Positions 6,956 through 16,196 of a DNA stretch of 64,000 bases are shown piece after piece. How positions within the stretch are numbered: position 1 is the first letter of the stretch; each line of letters opens with the position of its first letter. Made by a program: the position numbers and the translations under genes. The notes below the pieces were generated by a model. That model was not told the DNA's origin and searched no databases. It was given only the letters and a program-made list of their open reading frames with translations. This DNA comes from Oscillospiraceae bacterium (lineage in GTDB: Bacteria > Bacillota > Clostridia > Oscillospirales > SIG519): NCBI GenBank assembly GCA_015067255.1, contig SVMS01000002.1:1-64000 (forward strand), in the 5' to 3' direction.

Positions 6956-7683
6956 AAATATTATCTATAGGAAACAGTTTTTCGCAGGATGCTCATCAAT
7001 GGCTTCATCAATTAGCAAAGCAACAAGGCTTTGAAATAGAAACAGTAAATCTTTATATCGGCGGCTGTGACCTCGAAACTCATTGGAACAATGCAGTTAA
7101 CAACAACGCTTTTTATGATTTAGAGAAAAACGGCAATCAAACAGGAGAAAAAATAAGCATTTTACAGGCTATCAAATTGGAAAATTGGGATGTTATTACC
7201 TTACAACAGGCAAGTCATTTCAGCGGTATTCCTGAAACTTATAAGCCGTATCTTAAGAATTTATCATCTTACATCAGAGAGCTTTGCCCTTTTACAAAAA
7301 TTTTATTTCATCAGACCTGGGCTTATGAAACAGATTCAGACCACGGCGGTTTTGTCAGCTATGAAAGCAATCAGAAAATAATGTTTGATAAAATAACAGC
7401 TACAGCTACTCAAATGGCTGACAGTATTAATGCTGAAATAATTCCCGTTGGCAAAGTAATTCAGCATATAAGAGAAAATCTTCCTGAATTTGACTATCAA
7501 AACGGTGCTTTGTCTTTATGCCGTGACGGCTTTCATTTATCATTAGATTACGGCAGATATGCGGCAGCAGCCACCTGGTTGAGAGTTCTTACCGGAGTGC
7601 CTGTTTTAGCGATACCTTTTATGGATTTTGATTTTGAAAAAACATCAAAAATCATTGATGCTGTAAACTCCGTTTGCAACTAA
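6952..7683 (+). CDS. DUF4886-type SGNH hydrolase-like protein
   Basis: A 243-aa protein with the block I motif IGNSFSQDA (nucleophile Ser in GNSFS) at the very N-terminus and a late DGFHLS motif supplying the Asp/His pair of the SGNH esterase fold. This matches DUF4886 proteins, often found beside carbohydrate genes. No signal peptide, so likely cytoplasmic. The ATG overlaps the MFS stop by 4 nt, so translation is probably coupled and the product may act on the transported compound. Substrate unknown. Confidence 0.75.
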   Translation: MKILSIGNSFSQDAHQWLHQLAKQQGFEIETVNLYIGGCDLETHWNNAVNNNAFYDLEKNGNQTGEKISILQAIKLENWDVITLQQASHFSGIPETYKPYLKNLSSYIRELCPFTKILFHQTWAYETDSDHGGFVSYESNQKIMFDKITATATQMADSINAEIIPVGKVIQHIRENLPEFDYQNGALSLCRDGFHLSLDYGRYAAAATWLRVLTGVPVLAIPFMDFDFEKTSKIIDAVNSVCN

Positions 7684-7690
7684 AATATAC

Positions 7691-7724
7691 AAAGGGATGT
7701 AAAAAAGTTTTATACATCCCTTTT
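7691..7724 (+). terminator. Intrinsic terminator
   Basis: AAAGGGATGTA (7691-7701) pairs with TACATCCCTTT (7713-7723), followed by T. It closes the MFS/DUF4886 operon. Confidence 0.8.
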
Positions 7725-7748
7725 CTCATATCAAAATGTAAAATATAC

Positions 7749-7802
7749 TTGACATTTAATTATTTTTCATATATAATGCTAAAGTAAAGTATACTTTACT
7801 TT
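7749..7802 (+). promoter_or_regulatory. Promoter with a 22-bp palindromic operator
   Basis: TTGACA (7749-7754), 17 bp, TATAAT (7772-7777). A perfect 22-nt palindrome (half-site AAAGTAAAGTA, 7781-7802) covers the start site. It is the likely operator for the XRE regulator encoded directly downstream. Confidence 0.75.
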
Positions 7803-7818
7803 TTACGGAGGTGATTTC

Positions 7819-8016
7819 TTGGATAACAAAATAAAAGAATTGCGAAAAAATAAAAATGTTACTCAAGACGATTTGGCAAGTGCTGTTGGTGTTACCCGAC
7901 AGACCATTATTTCTTTAGAAAACGGCAAATACAACGCATCTTTACAGCTTGCTTTTAAAATTTCAAAATACTTTTCTATGAAAATAGAAGATGTATTTAT
8001 TTTTACGGAGGATTAA
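7819..8016 (+). CDS. XRE-family transcriptional regulator
   Basis: A 65-aa helix-turn-helix protein of the short YozG/Cro type: [20 protein letters not shown], then recognition helix [17 protein letters not shown], then [20 protein letters not shown]. The DNA-binding domain is the whole protein. The TTG at 7819 is preceded by GGAGGTGA. Proteins of this type usually pair with a small membrane protein, as here (2-nt gap), and often repress their own operon. The palindrome over the start site fits autoregulation. Confidence 0.85.
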   Translation: MDNKIKELRKNKNVTQDDLASAVGVTRQTIISLENGKYNASLQLAFKISKYFSMKIEDVFIFTED

Positions 8017-8018
8017 TT

Positions 8019-8435
8019 ATGGATTTCAGAAAAAAATTAAAAATCAGATTATTTATTGCTATAAGCTATATTGTTTTAGGCTTATGTATGATTATTGTTT
8101 TCAATATAATCAATACTCAAAATGATTTTCTCTCCTCTTTTGGCTTTGCTCTTGTTGTTATCGGCATTGTTCGTATGAGAAATTATTTTTTAATTACCAA
8201 AAATGAAGAAACAATTAAAAAGCAACAAATTGCAGAAAACGATGAGCGTAATATCGCAATTGCAAACAAAGCTAAAAGCATCTCCTTTATGATATACGTA
8301 ATGGTAGCTTGTATTGCTATTATAATTTTACAAATTTTAAACAAATCCGAGCTTGCTTCTATTCTCGGTGCTAACGTTTGCTTCATTCTGGTAGTGTATT
8401 GGATAAGCTATTTCATAATACGTAAGAAATCCTGA
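8019..8435 (+). CDS. Small membrane protein partner of the XRE regulator
   Basis: A 138-aa integral membrane protein with four predicted hydrophobic segments (about 12-28, 34-50, 85-105, 110-130) and a cytoplasmic loop KNEETIKKQQIAENDERN. The NDERN phrase is typical of DUF2178/DUF6442-like proteins encoded after short XRE regulators. Function unknown; a membrane signal sensor or a target of the regulator are possibilities. Shine-Dalgarno GGAGG lies within the end of the regulator gene. Confidence 0.7.
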   Translation: MDFRKKLKIRLFIAISYIVLGLCMIIVFNIINTQNDFLSSFGFALVVIGIVRMRNYFLITKNEETIKKQQIAENDERNIAIANKAKSISFMIYVMVACIAIIILQILNKSELASILGANVCFILVVYWISYFIIRKKS

Positions 8436-8472
8436 CATTTAAACTCAACAAATTTCTTTCAGGCGATGATTT

Positions 8473-9600
8473 ATGGATAAAATAAAGATAAAAAATAAAA
8501 CAATTAAATTTATAAAAAGCAATTTTGTTTTTTTAATTTCAGCTTTGGCGGCGCTTGTAACTTCTTTTTTTGTTACACCCGACGCACAATATCTGTCCTA
8601 TTTTGATTGGAAAACTCTTGCATGTCTTTTTCTGACTTTAGCTGTAGTGTGTGCGCTTCGCAATATTAAATTTTTCACTATACTTGCCCGCAAGCTTGTT
8701 GCTTTTGCAGGCAATTTGCGTTCCTTATTTATTTTGCTTATTGTCATAACCTTTATAGGCTCTATGGTTATTGCCAACGATATGGCTCTTATTACCTTTT
8801 TGCCCTTAGGTTATTTTGCCTTGTCCGTTACAAATAAGACAAAATATATGGCATATCTTTTTATTTTGCAAAATATATCCGCCAACCTCGGAGGAATGCT
8901 GACGCCCTTTGGAAATCCTCAAAATTTATATTTGTATTCCTATTTTCATATCCCTACCGGCGAATTTTGTAAAATTATGCTGTTCCCCTTTTTATTGGCT
9001 ATTTTCCTGCTTTTACTTGCTTGTATTCCCATAAAGCCCATAAAATTCAGTATTAATGACACTTTTTCCGAAAAGCTGAATATTAAAAAAACCGTATTGT
9101 ATTTAGTTTTGTTTTTAATTTCAATTCTCATTGTATTTCGTGTTATTCCTTTTTTACTCGGTCTTATTATAATTCCTGTTATACTGTTTTTTGTTGACCG
9201 GGAATCATTGTTGATGGTGGATTATTCGCTGCTTGGTACTTTTTTCTTTTTCTTTATTTTTGCAGGTAATTTATCCCGAATTGAAGCAGTTGATATTTTC
9301 ATTTCTTCACTTTTGCAAAAAGATACTCTATTGGTATCAATTCTATCCTGTCAGTTTATCAGCAACGTTCCGTCGGCTATATTGCTCTCCCGTTTCACTA
9401 CAGATTATCCCTCTTTACTTTTAGGCGTTAACATAGGCGGTACGGGTACTATTATTGCATCTCTTGCCAGTCTTATCACTTTCAGCGAATACCGTATTTT
9501 ATATCCCGGACACAGCAAACACTATTTTATTATGTTTACTGTTATTAATATTATCTTTCTTTTAATTATGACTTTTGCGGCAAAGCTATTTTTTATTTAA
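8473..9600 (+). CDS. ArsB/NhaD/SLC13-superfamily anion transporter
   Basis: A 375-aa, very hydrophobic protein with about ten membrane segments. The phrases NDMALITFLPLGYFAL and LGGMLTPFGNPQNLYLY, and the later SNVPSAILLSRFT with GGTGTIIASLASLI, are the two inverted-repeat signature loops of the ion transporter superfamily (citrate/ArsB/NhaD). The substrate is probably an anion or organic acid. It is short for the family (usually 400-450 aa). The ATG at 8473 follows a weak AGGCGATG site. It precedes the TIM-barrel isomerase by 10 nt and probably shares its transcript. Confidence 0.75.
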   Translation: MDKIKIKNKTIKFIKSNFVFLISALAALVTSFFVTPDAQYLSYFDWKTLACLFLTLAVVCALRNIKFFTILARKLVAFAGNLRSLFILLIVITFIGSMVIANDMALITFLPLGYFALSVTNKTKYMAYLFILQNISANLGGMLTPFGNPQNLYLYSYFHIPTGEFCKIMLFPFLLAIFLLLLACIPIKPIKFSINDTFSEKLNIKKTVLYLVLFLISILIVFRVIPFLLGLIIIPVILFFVDRESLLMVDYSLLGTFFFFFIFAGNLSRIEAVDIFISSLLQKDTLLVSILSCQFISNVPSAILLSRFTTDYPSLLLGVNIGGTGTIIASLASLITFSEYRILYPGHSKHYFIMFTVINIIFLLIMTFAAKLFFI

Positions 9601-9610
9601 AGGTGTTACT

Positions 9611-10465
9611 ATGAAAATTTCAACTGAAATAAATTCTGCCTCTAAAATTGTCGGCGAAGAAAAAGCTATTGAATATATTGCTAAAGCAGGCTTTGATGCA
9701 TGGGATTTCTCTATGTTTGATATGTGCCGATACGACTCCTCATCAAAGCTTCTTTTAGAAAGCAATCACCCTTTGGCAAGTGATAATTATTTAGCTTTTG
9801 CAAGAAAGCTGAAACAAATCGGACTTGACAACGGCATTGTCTGCAATCAGGCCCACGCCCCTTATCCCACTTATGTAAATCAAATTTGCTCATATCTAAA
9901 ACGTGCTATTGAATGTACTGCGGAGGCGGGGGCGAAAATTTGCGTTATACACCCTAAAAACCATTCCCCTATTGAAGAAAGCGCAGAGATGTATCTCGAG
10001 CTTCTCCCCTTTGCAAAGGAGCATAATGTCAAAATTGCCACTGAAAATATGTGGAAATGGGACAACGAAAAAGACCAAGCTTCCTTTGCCGCTTGCGCCA
10101 CTCCTGACAGCTTTAATTCTCTTTTAGAGATAGTAAATGACAGCTCTTTTGTTGCCTGCCTTGATATCGGACATTCTGAAATGCGAGGTCTTAACACCTC
10201 CTGTACAGAGATGATTGAAGCTTTAGGCTCCCGTCTTGAAGCACTGCATATTCACGATAATGACAAATGGCACGATTGTCATCAAATTCCTTTTTCTATG
10301 GATATCGACTTTATTGCTATGGTAAACAGCCTTAAAAAAATCGGTTATAAAGGCTATTTAACTCTTGAAGCCTACGGTTATTTAAAAGCTTATACAAAAG
10401 AAAACGTATTTGACGGCATTAAAAATTTAGCCTGTGCGTCAAAAAAACTTGTAAATATATTTTAA
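9611..10465 (+). CDS. Sugar phosphate isomerase/epimerase (AP endonuclease family 2 TIM barrel)
   Basis: A 284-aa xylose isomerase-like TIM barrel. Metal-binding positions are suggested by AHAPYPTY, IHPKNH, the Glu of KIATENMW, CLDIGHSEM (Asp and His), LHIHDND (His-x-His-Asp) and the Glu of GYLTLEAYG. This is the IolE/IolI-like group that isomerises or epimerises sugars or inositol derivatives; the substrate is not evident. The ATG at 9611 follows AAAGGTG, while a longer in-frame extension to 9575 overlaps the upstream gene and lacks a site. It may use the compound imported by the upstream transporter (inference). Confidence 0.8.
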   Translation: MKISTEINSASKIVGEEKAIEYIAKAGFDAWDFSMFDMCRYDSSSKLLLESNHPLASDNYLAFARKLKQIGLDNGIVCNQAHAPYPTYVNQICSYLKRAIECTAEAGAKICVIHPKNHSPIEESAEMYLELLPFAKEHNVKIATENMWKWDNEKDQASFAACATPDSFNSLLEIVNDSSFVACLDIGHSEMRGLNTSCTEMIEALGSRLEALHIHDNDKWHDCHQIPFSMDIDFIAMVNSLKKIGYKGYLTLEAYGYLKAYTKENVFDGIKNLACASKKLVNIF

Positions 10466-10505
10466 CAGCAGTGTGAAGGTGTACGCCTTCACACTGCTGT
10501 TTTTG
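10464..10505 (+). terminator. Intrinsic terminator
   Basis: AACAGCAGTGTGAAGG pairs with CCTTCACACTGCTGTT and is followed by T. It ends the isomerase transcript. Confidence 0.85.
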
Positions 10506-10515
10506 TAAATTTGAC

Positions 10516-10544
10516 TTGATATAACAGGATATTTATGGTATACT
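10516..10544 (+). promoter_or_regulatory. Promoter of the polysaccharide export locus
   Basis: TTGATA (10516-10521), 17 bp, TATACT (10539-10544). It precedes a seven-gene same-strand cluster in which I see no internal terminator. Confidence 0.6.
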
Positions 10545-10588
10545 TTAATAATATATAAATACCTTAGTCAAAAAGGTGGTTTTAATAA

Positions 10589-11377
10589 GTGTTTAATAAT
10601 ATCAAATATGTTTGGAAAAAATACAACTTCTTGCTTAAGCAGTTGGTTTCCCGTGATTTTAAAGTTAAATATAAAAGAAGTGTTTTAGGCGTTTTGTGGA
10701 GTCTTTTGTACCCTCTTCTCACAATGGCGGTTATGGCACTTGTTTTTACAAACGTTTTTAAATTTACAACTCCCGGTGTCAACTATCTTGCATATCTTAT
10801 GAGCGGTCTTGTTATATTCAACTATTTCAGTGAAGCTTCAAACCTCTCTATGAGCAGTGTAGTTGCAAACTTTAGTCTTATCAACAAGGTTTATATGCCT
10901 AAATACATCTTCCCTCTTTCAAAATGTATTTTTGTCGGAATTAACTTTTTGTTAAGTCAAATTCCTCTTTACATCATTTTATTGGCAACAGGCACAGGCA
11001 TCAACTGGTATCATCTTTTACTCCCCTACGTATACGTATGCCTGTTTTTATTCACTTTAGGCTTCAGTATGATTCTTGCTACCGTTTCGGTATTTTTGCG
11101 TGATATGTTCTATATTTACGGTATAGTTATCTCTCTTTGGACATACCTTACTCCTATTATGTACGATATTGCAATAATTGATAATCCCGTTTTACTTTTC
11201 TTCTTTAAGCTTAATCCTATGTATTGGTTTACTTATTTTGCAAGACAAATTATGCTTTATCATACCGTTCCTGGAATTAATGCCTGGATTTACTGTATGG
11301 CATTCGCATTGGTATTCTTATTCTTAGGCGTGTTTATTTTCAAGAAAAAACAGGATAAATTTATTTATTATGTATAA
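10589..11377 (+). CDS. ABC-2 type polysaccharide export permease (Wzm/TagG-like)
   Basis: A 262-aa membrane protein with six hydrophobic segments and the family-typical start FLLKQLVSRDFKVKYKRSVLG followed by LWSLLYPLLTMAVMALVF. It should form the membrane channel that exports a lipid-linked surface polysaccharide or teichoic acid, powered by the ATPase at 12817. A GTG start at 10589 follows AAAGGTGG. It is the first gene of the locus, and the ATPase is separated from it by the pyruvyltransferase gene. Confidence 0.9.
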   Translation: MFNNIKYVWKKYNFLLKQLVSRDFKVKYKRSVLGVLWSLLYPLLTMAVMALVFTNVFKFTTPGVNYLAYLMSGLVIFNYFSEASNLSMSSVVANFSLINKVYMPKYIFPLSKCIFVGINFLLSQIPLYIILLATGTGINWYHLLLPYVYVCLFLFTLGFSMILATVSVFLRDMFYIYGIVISLWTYLTPIMYDIAIIDNPVLLFFFKLNPMYWFTYFARQIMLYHTVPGINAWIYCMAFALVFLFLGVFIFKKKQDKFIYYV

Positions 11378-11406
11378 TCTCCCATTTAATCAAAAAGAAC
11401 AGGTGA

Positions 11407-12765
11407 GTGATTTTTCTGATAAAGAAAAAAATTAAATCTTTTTTCGATGGCCGTGTTAATATAATAACCGAAAACCAAAATCAATTATTCAATCAGCAAC
11501 AAGCAACTATTGCTGAGCTTACCGCCAGACTTAATGAAAATATTGAAAAAACTAAAAGATTAGAAGAAAATTTAAATATTGCTAATGCAAATATTAATAC
11601 AATTATTAATACGGCTAACAGTCTTAAGAAAGAAAACCAATATGTCAATCATGAATTAATGTATTTAGAGCTTAGTAAACTAAAATCCAAGCGAATATTA
11701 TTAGTTGGTTTTTACGGTGCTGATAATTTAGGCGATGAGCTTATGCTTCAGACTATTTTATCTTATTTTCCGAAAGAAAGATTGTCCGATGTTACTGTGC
11801 TATTGTGTGATAACGAAGGATATGACTATTCTCATTTGCCCGCAGTTAATATTTTGCACTATCCTAAATCTAAATTCGATTACAACATATTAGCTCAGGA
11901 GTTTGATACATTGGTTTGGGGCGGCGGCGCATTAATTGACGACGGATTCTACGATGATAAATCAACTGCTTTAAATAATATGCTTGTTGATTTAAGCTTG
12001 CGTTTTATTGCTTGCGAAAAAAGAGTATTCGCTTTAGGCCTCAGCTCAAATAAAGAGCTTACTAACGCTAACTATATAAACAAATTAAAAACCGTTTGCG
12101 AAAAAAGTGTTGCTTTTACCATACGTGACATTTATTCCTTAGAAAAGCTCAAATCTCTTGGTATCACCAATATAATCCTATTAAATGATCCTGTTTTCTA
12201 TAATAAAATTTGGTCATCATTACCTGCGCCGCAACAAAATAACAATGACACCGTTAAAGTGGGTATTATTTGGATATGCTACCCTAATACCGAAAACATC
12301 TTTAACATAATTATATCAAAGCTTTGCGAAAAGTTTTCAGATAAGTCAAAATTAGAAATCGTACTTATCCCCTTTTACAACTATGTTAATTTAGATAAAA
12401 ATTATTTTAAGACTTTAACACAAAGCAATAGCTATAATAACGTTGTTTCAATTTGCGACTATACTAACGATCTGAATATGCTCGTCAATACAATAAATCA
12501 ACTGGATTTTATAATTAATATGCGCTATCACGGTATGCTTATAAGCGGAATATTAAATAAAAAAGCTTTTAACATATGCTATGATTGCCATCCGCACTAT
12601 CACAATAAAATCAAGTATTTGAATGATATTTTCGAAAGCTATAATACTGTATTATTATCAGAAATTACAGAAAATACCGAAATCAGCTTTTCTTCTCCCC
12701 TTAAAAATCCGAGCTTTAAAGAGGAAGAATTCAAAAATATTATTGACGGTATTTTAAAAGATTAA
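11407..12765 (+). CDS. Polysaccharide pyruvyl transferase family protein with N-terminal coiled coil
   Basis: A 452-aa protein. Residues about 20-90 are a Gln/Asn/Glu-rich coiled coil. From about residue 95 comes the pyruvyltransferase fold: RILLVGFYGADNLGDELML, DTLVWGGGALIDDG and, near the end, FIINMRYHGMLISGIL. The CsaB/WcaK family moves pyruvate from PEP onto a sugar of a surface polymer, adding negative charge. Start codon uncertain: the GTG at 11407 sits close to a weak AGG. The coiled coil may bind the export machinery (inference). It lies between the permease and ATPase genes of the exporter. Confidence 0.8.
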   Translation: MIFLIKKKIKSFFDGRVNIITENQNQLFNQQQATIAELTARLNENIEKTKRLEENLNIANANINTIINTANSLKKENQYVNHELMYLELSKLKSKRILLVGFYGADNLGDELMLQTILSYFPKERLSDVTVLLCDNEGYDYSHLPAVNILHYPKSKFDYNILAQEFDTLVWGGGALIDDGFYDDKSTALNNMLVDLSLRFIACEKRVFALGLSSNKELTNANYINKLKTVCEKSVAFTIRDIYSLEKLKSLGITNIILLNDPVFYNKIWSSLPAPQQNNNDTVKVGIIWICYPNTENIFNIIISKLCEKFSDKSKLEIVLIPFYNYVNLDKNYFKTLTQSNSYNNVVSICDYTNDLNMLVNTINQLDFIINMRYHGMLISGILNKKAFNICYDCHPHYHNKIKYLNDIFESYNTVLLSEITENTEISFSSPLKNPSFKEEEFKNIIDGILKD

Positions 12766-12816
12766 ATAATATTTTTATAATTAAAATAAATTATTTTCAG
12801 GGATAAGGAGACAAAA

Positions 12817-13566
12817 ATGGATAATATTGAAAATATGATTGAAGTTGACAATGTCTCTATGCGCTTTAATCTCGGTATAGAAAAAGGGTTTTCCTTTAAA
12901 CAATGGTTTGTTGATATTTTCAGCAAAAGAGAGAAACCTCCCAAAAAAGATTTCTGGGCTTTATCAGATATTAGCTTTAAAGTAAAAAAAGGCGAAGTTA
13001 TAGGCTTTATCGGCTCAAACGGCGCAGGAAAATCAACGCTTTTAAAGGTTGTTGCAGGTGTTATGAAGCCAACTAAGGGTGAGGTTAAAGCTTATGGCAA
13101 CATCTGCCCTATGATAGAGCTTGGTGCCGGCTTTGATCCTCAGCTTACTGCCAGAGAAAATATATATCTTAACGGCTCAATAATGGGCTATCCGAGAAGC
13201 CTTATAGATTCAAAGTTTCAAGAAATAGTTGATTTTTCAGAGCTTCACGATTTTCTTGATGTTCCGGTTCAAAATTTTTCTTCCGGTATGGTCGCAAGAC
13301 TTGCTTTCAGTGTCGCAACAATTGTAGAGCCTGAGATTTTAATTGTTGACGAAATTCTGTCTGTCGGGGATATTGCCTTCCAGGCAAAAAGTGAAGCTAA
13401 AATGCTTTCAATGATAGGCGGAGGTACAACTGTACTTTTCGTATCTCATTCTCTTGAGCAGGTCAAAAAGATGTGCGATACTGTTGTTTGGATTGAACAC
13501 GGCGTTGTACAAAAAATCGGTGGCAAAGAAGTTTGTGATGAATATAAAAAATATTTAGGATTATAA
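12817..13566 (+). CDS. ABC exporter ATP-binding protein (Wzt/TagH-like)
   Basis: A 249-aa ATPase. Walker A GSNGAGKST (about residues 68-76), signature FSSGMVARL, Walker B ILIVDEILSVGD and a switch His in LFVSHS are all present. The N-terminal segment with FKQWFVDIFSKREKPPKKDF is typical of polysaccharide/teichoic acid exporters. It lacks the C-terminal carbohydrate-binding domain found in some Wzt proteins, which suggests export that does not depend on recognition of a chain end. The ATG follows AAGGAG. Partner of the permease at 10589. Confidence 0.92.
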   Translation: MDNIENMIEVDNVSMRFNLGIEKGFSFKQWFVDIFSKREKPPKKDFWALSDISFKVKKGEVIGFIGSNGAGKSTLLKVVAGVMKPTKGEVKAYGNICPMIELGAGFDPQLTARENIYLNGSIMGYPRSLIDSKFQEIVDFSELHDFLDVPVQNFSSGMVARLAFSVATIVEPEILIVDEILSVGDIAFQAKSEAKMLSMIGGGTTVLFVSHSLEQVKKMCDTVVWIEHGVVQKIGGKEVCDEYKKYLGL

Positions 13567-13580
13567 AGGGGTAGTTATTC

Positions 13581-16166
13581 TTGAACTTATTAAATAAAAA
13601 ACTTATCAAATTTAAAAACAATAAAATTAAAATTATACATGAAAAGGATTCAATTAGACTAATCAATCCTACAGATACTCATGGATTTTTAGTTTATCCT
13701 AAGTTATTTAGCAGAAAAAAATATAAGCATATTCTTGTTAATTTTCATGGAGAAATATTAAAAGGAAACGGCGCAATTCTTCAAATATTGAACACTGACC
13801 GCAATATTTTATCAGAAACATCATTTAATTCTTCTTCCACATATGTTGTTAATTCAAAAAATATGTTGTTTTCTATTAAAATCAATCGCAATTCTGAAGT
13901 TGTTATAAAAAAAGCCGATATTACTTTATCCAAATCTCCTATTGATAATTTCAGCAATTTATTTGAAAACATATTAAACAGCAACAATGAAACATTAATT
14001 ATTACCCCCAGTTATCCCACAGAAGAAAATAAATATTTTGGCGGTTTTGTTCATTCACGTGTAAAAGCATATAAACAGTCAGGTATTAGCTTTGACTTAA
14101 TTTGTGCTCATGATTACCCCAACACCTGCAGTTATAATTTTGAAGGTATTGATGTTACAAGAACTAACTTTTTTTATCTGCGTCAGCTTTTGACAAAAAA
14201 GAAATACAAAACTATATTATTACACTTTTTTGACGATAAATATGCGCGAGTTTTAGATGCTTGCGATATGTCAAAAACCAATCTGTATTTTTGGATACAC
14301 GGTCCTGAAACATTATACTGGGATTGGCCAAAAATGACAGATCAATATTTTGTTCCCGAAACTAAACTTACTGAGAATTTTGTTAGCAAATTTAAAGACA
14401 ATGATAAGCTTATAGAAAGATATAATAACTATCCAAATGTACATTGGGTATTTGTTTCTGAATGGATAAAAAATCATAGCGAAAAACTGATTGGAATTAA
14501 ATTTAACAACAGCGTTGTTATCCCGAATTTTGTTGATGAAAATAATTTTAATTTTGTAAAAAAAGATCCCGAATTGCGTAAAAAGATATTTTTTGTCAGA
14601 CGTTTCGAAAATATAAATAAATACGCTATTGATATAAATATAAGAACTATTCTTGAATTAAGCCGTAGAGATTTTTTCAATGAATTAGAATTCAACATTT
14701 ACGGCACCGGTGAATACTATGATGTTCTTGTCGATCCTATAAAGAATTTTTCAAATGTAAAATTACACCAACATTTTCTTACTCATGAGCAAATTTCAAA
14801 TGTGCATAAAGAAAACGGTATTGGTCTGTTTGCTACCAGATATGACGCTCAAGGTGTTTCCATGTGCGAAGCGGCTATGTCCGGCTTAGCAATAATTTCA
14901 TCTCAAAATGATGCTATTGCAGAATTTTTGCCTTCTGAAAAAGGAATTCTGTGTGATACTGAGGATTATGTTGCTTATGCAGATCTCATAGAAAAAATGT
15001 ATCGCAATCCCGACTATTTTGCTGAGGTTGCTGAAGCGTGCCATAATAAAGTTTATAATTCATGCTGCTTCGAACAAACTATAGCAAAAGAAATAAAAAT
15101 GATTCAATCTGTATCAGATTATGAAGCGGTTTCTAAAAAGCCCGAAGAAATTGCAACAGATAAAATCTTAAGTATCATTATCCCTTCATATAATGTTTCT
15201 GATTATTTGTATCACGGCGTATTTACTATGCTCGAACATAAAAACGGAAATAAAATAGAGGTAATAATAGTAAACGACGGTTCAAAGGATAATACAATCG
15301 AAGTTGCCAAAGAACTCGAAAAGCGTTATTCAAAAAACAATATTATCATTCTTGACAAAGAAAACGGCGGGCACGGCTCTACTATCAATGAAGGCTTAAA
15401 ACTATGCAAAGGTAAATACATCAGAATTATTGACGGTGACGATTGGGTAGAAAGTGAAGAATTATGTAAGCTTATTGATATTTTATCAAAAGAATCTGCA
15501 GATATTATTGTAACTGATTATTCAGAAGACAGAGCTGTAGAAAATATGCACATAGTAAGAAATCAATATCCTTTTATGATTCCTTCCAAACACTATAGCT
15601 TTGACGATTTGTGTTATGAAGGTTATGGTTTTGTTGAATGGGGACCTATTCTTGCTACAGCTAATTTCAGAAAAGAAATTCTTCAAGATAGCTTTAAATT
15701 AACTGAAAAAAGTTTTTATATTGATATGGAATTTGATGCTTTCTCAATTGCAAAAGCAAAGACTATTGCATACTATCCATTTAATATTTACAGATACTTT
15801 ATAGGCAGAGTAGATCAGTCTATCAGTGAAAACTCATACAAGCGCAATTATAAACAGCATGAAAATGTAATATTTAATCTTATCAATTTTTATTATAATT
15901 CCGATATTTCAAAATACAAAAAATCATATGTATTGAATAAACTGATTTTACCTATGATAGTGGCGCATTATGTTGTTCTGATTCAATTTTTAGAATCCGG
16001 CAAGGCATATTATACTTTTGAAAAAATGCTTTCCAAATATCCTGAAATTTACAACAATCCCTTAATTGCAACACGAATGAAGAAGCTTCATAGAAAAACT
16101 CACGGTTTATTAGTTAAAAGTGATCGTTTTATTAAATTTGTGGCATCTTTAATATTTAAAAAATAA
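13581..16166 (+). CDS. Two-domain glycosyltransferase (GT4-like plus GT2)
   Basis: An 861-aa cytoplasmic protein. Residues about 1-130 are an unassigned beta-rich segment. Residues 130-510 look like a GT-B family 4 enzyme (LIITPSYPTEENKYFGGFVH; donor-site region FATRYDAQGVSMCEAAMSGL). Residues about 530-770 are a GT-A family 2 domain (LSIIIPSYNVSDYLY, VNDGSKDNT and the metal-binding RIIDGDDWVE). Two linkages may be made by one polypeptide. A TTG start at 13581 lies 8 nt after AAAGGGGT. It belongs to the polysaccharide locus; donor and acceptor unknown. Confidence 0.85.
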   Translation: MNLLNKKLIKFKNNKIKIIHEKDSIRLINPTDTHGFLVYPKLFSRKKYKHILVNFHGEILKGNGAILQILNTDRNILSETSFNSSSTYVVNSKNMLFSIKINRNSEVVIKKADITLSKSPIDNFSNLFENILNSNNETLIITPSYPTEENKYFGGFVHSRVKAYKQSGISFDLICAHDYPNTCSYNFEGIDVTRTNFFYLRQLLTKKKYKTILLHFFDDKYARVLDACDMSKTNLYFWIHGPETLYWDWPKMTDQYFVPETKLTENFVSKFKDNDKLIERYNNYPNVHWVFVSEWIKNHSEKLIGIKFNNSVVIPNFVDENNFNFVKKDPELRKKIFFVRRFENINKYAIDINIRTILELSRRDFFNELEFNIYGTGEYYDVLVDPIKNFSNVKLHQHFLTHEQISNVHKENGIGLFATRYDAQGVSMCEAAMSGLAIISSQNDAIAEFLPSEKGILCDTEDYVAYADLIEKMYRNPDYFAEVAEACHNKVYNSCCFEQTIAKEIKMIQSVSDYEAVSKKPEEIATDKILSIIIPSYNVSDYLYHGVFTMLEHKNGNKIEVIIVNDGSKDNTIEVAKELEKRYSKNNIIILDKENGGHGSTINEGLKLCKGKYIRIIDGDDWVESEELCKLIDILSKESADIIVTDYSEDRAVENMHIVRNQYPFMIPSKHYSFDDLCYEGYGFVEWGPILATANFRKEILQDSFKLTEKSFYIDMEFDAFSIAKAKTIAYYPFNIYRYFIGRVDQSISENSYKRNYKQHENVIFNLINFYYNSDISKYKKSYVLNKLILPMIVAHYVVLIQFLESGKAYYTFEKMLSKYPEIYNNPLIATRMKKLHRKTHGLLVKSDRFIKFVASLIFKK

Positions 16167-16196
16167 CTGCAACATTATTCTCAAAGGAGAAACTTT

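Noticed and set aside
13581-16166. Two separate glycosyltransferase genes
   Set aside because: One uninterrupted frame covers both domains and no internal ribosome binding site with a start was seen at the domain boundary.
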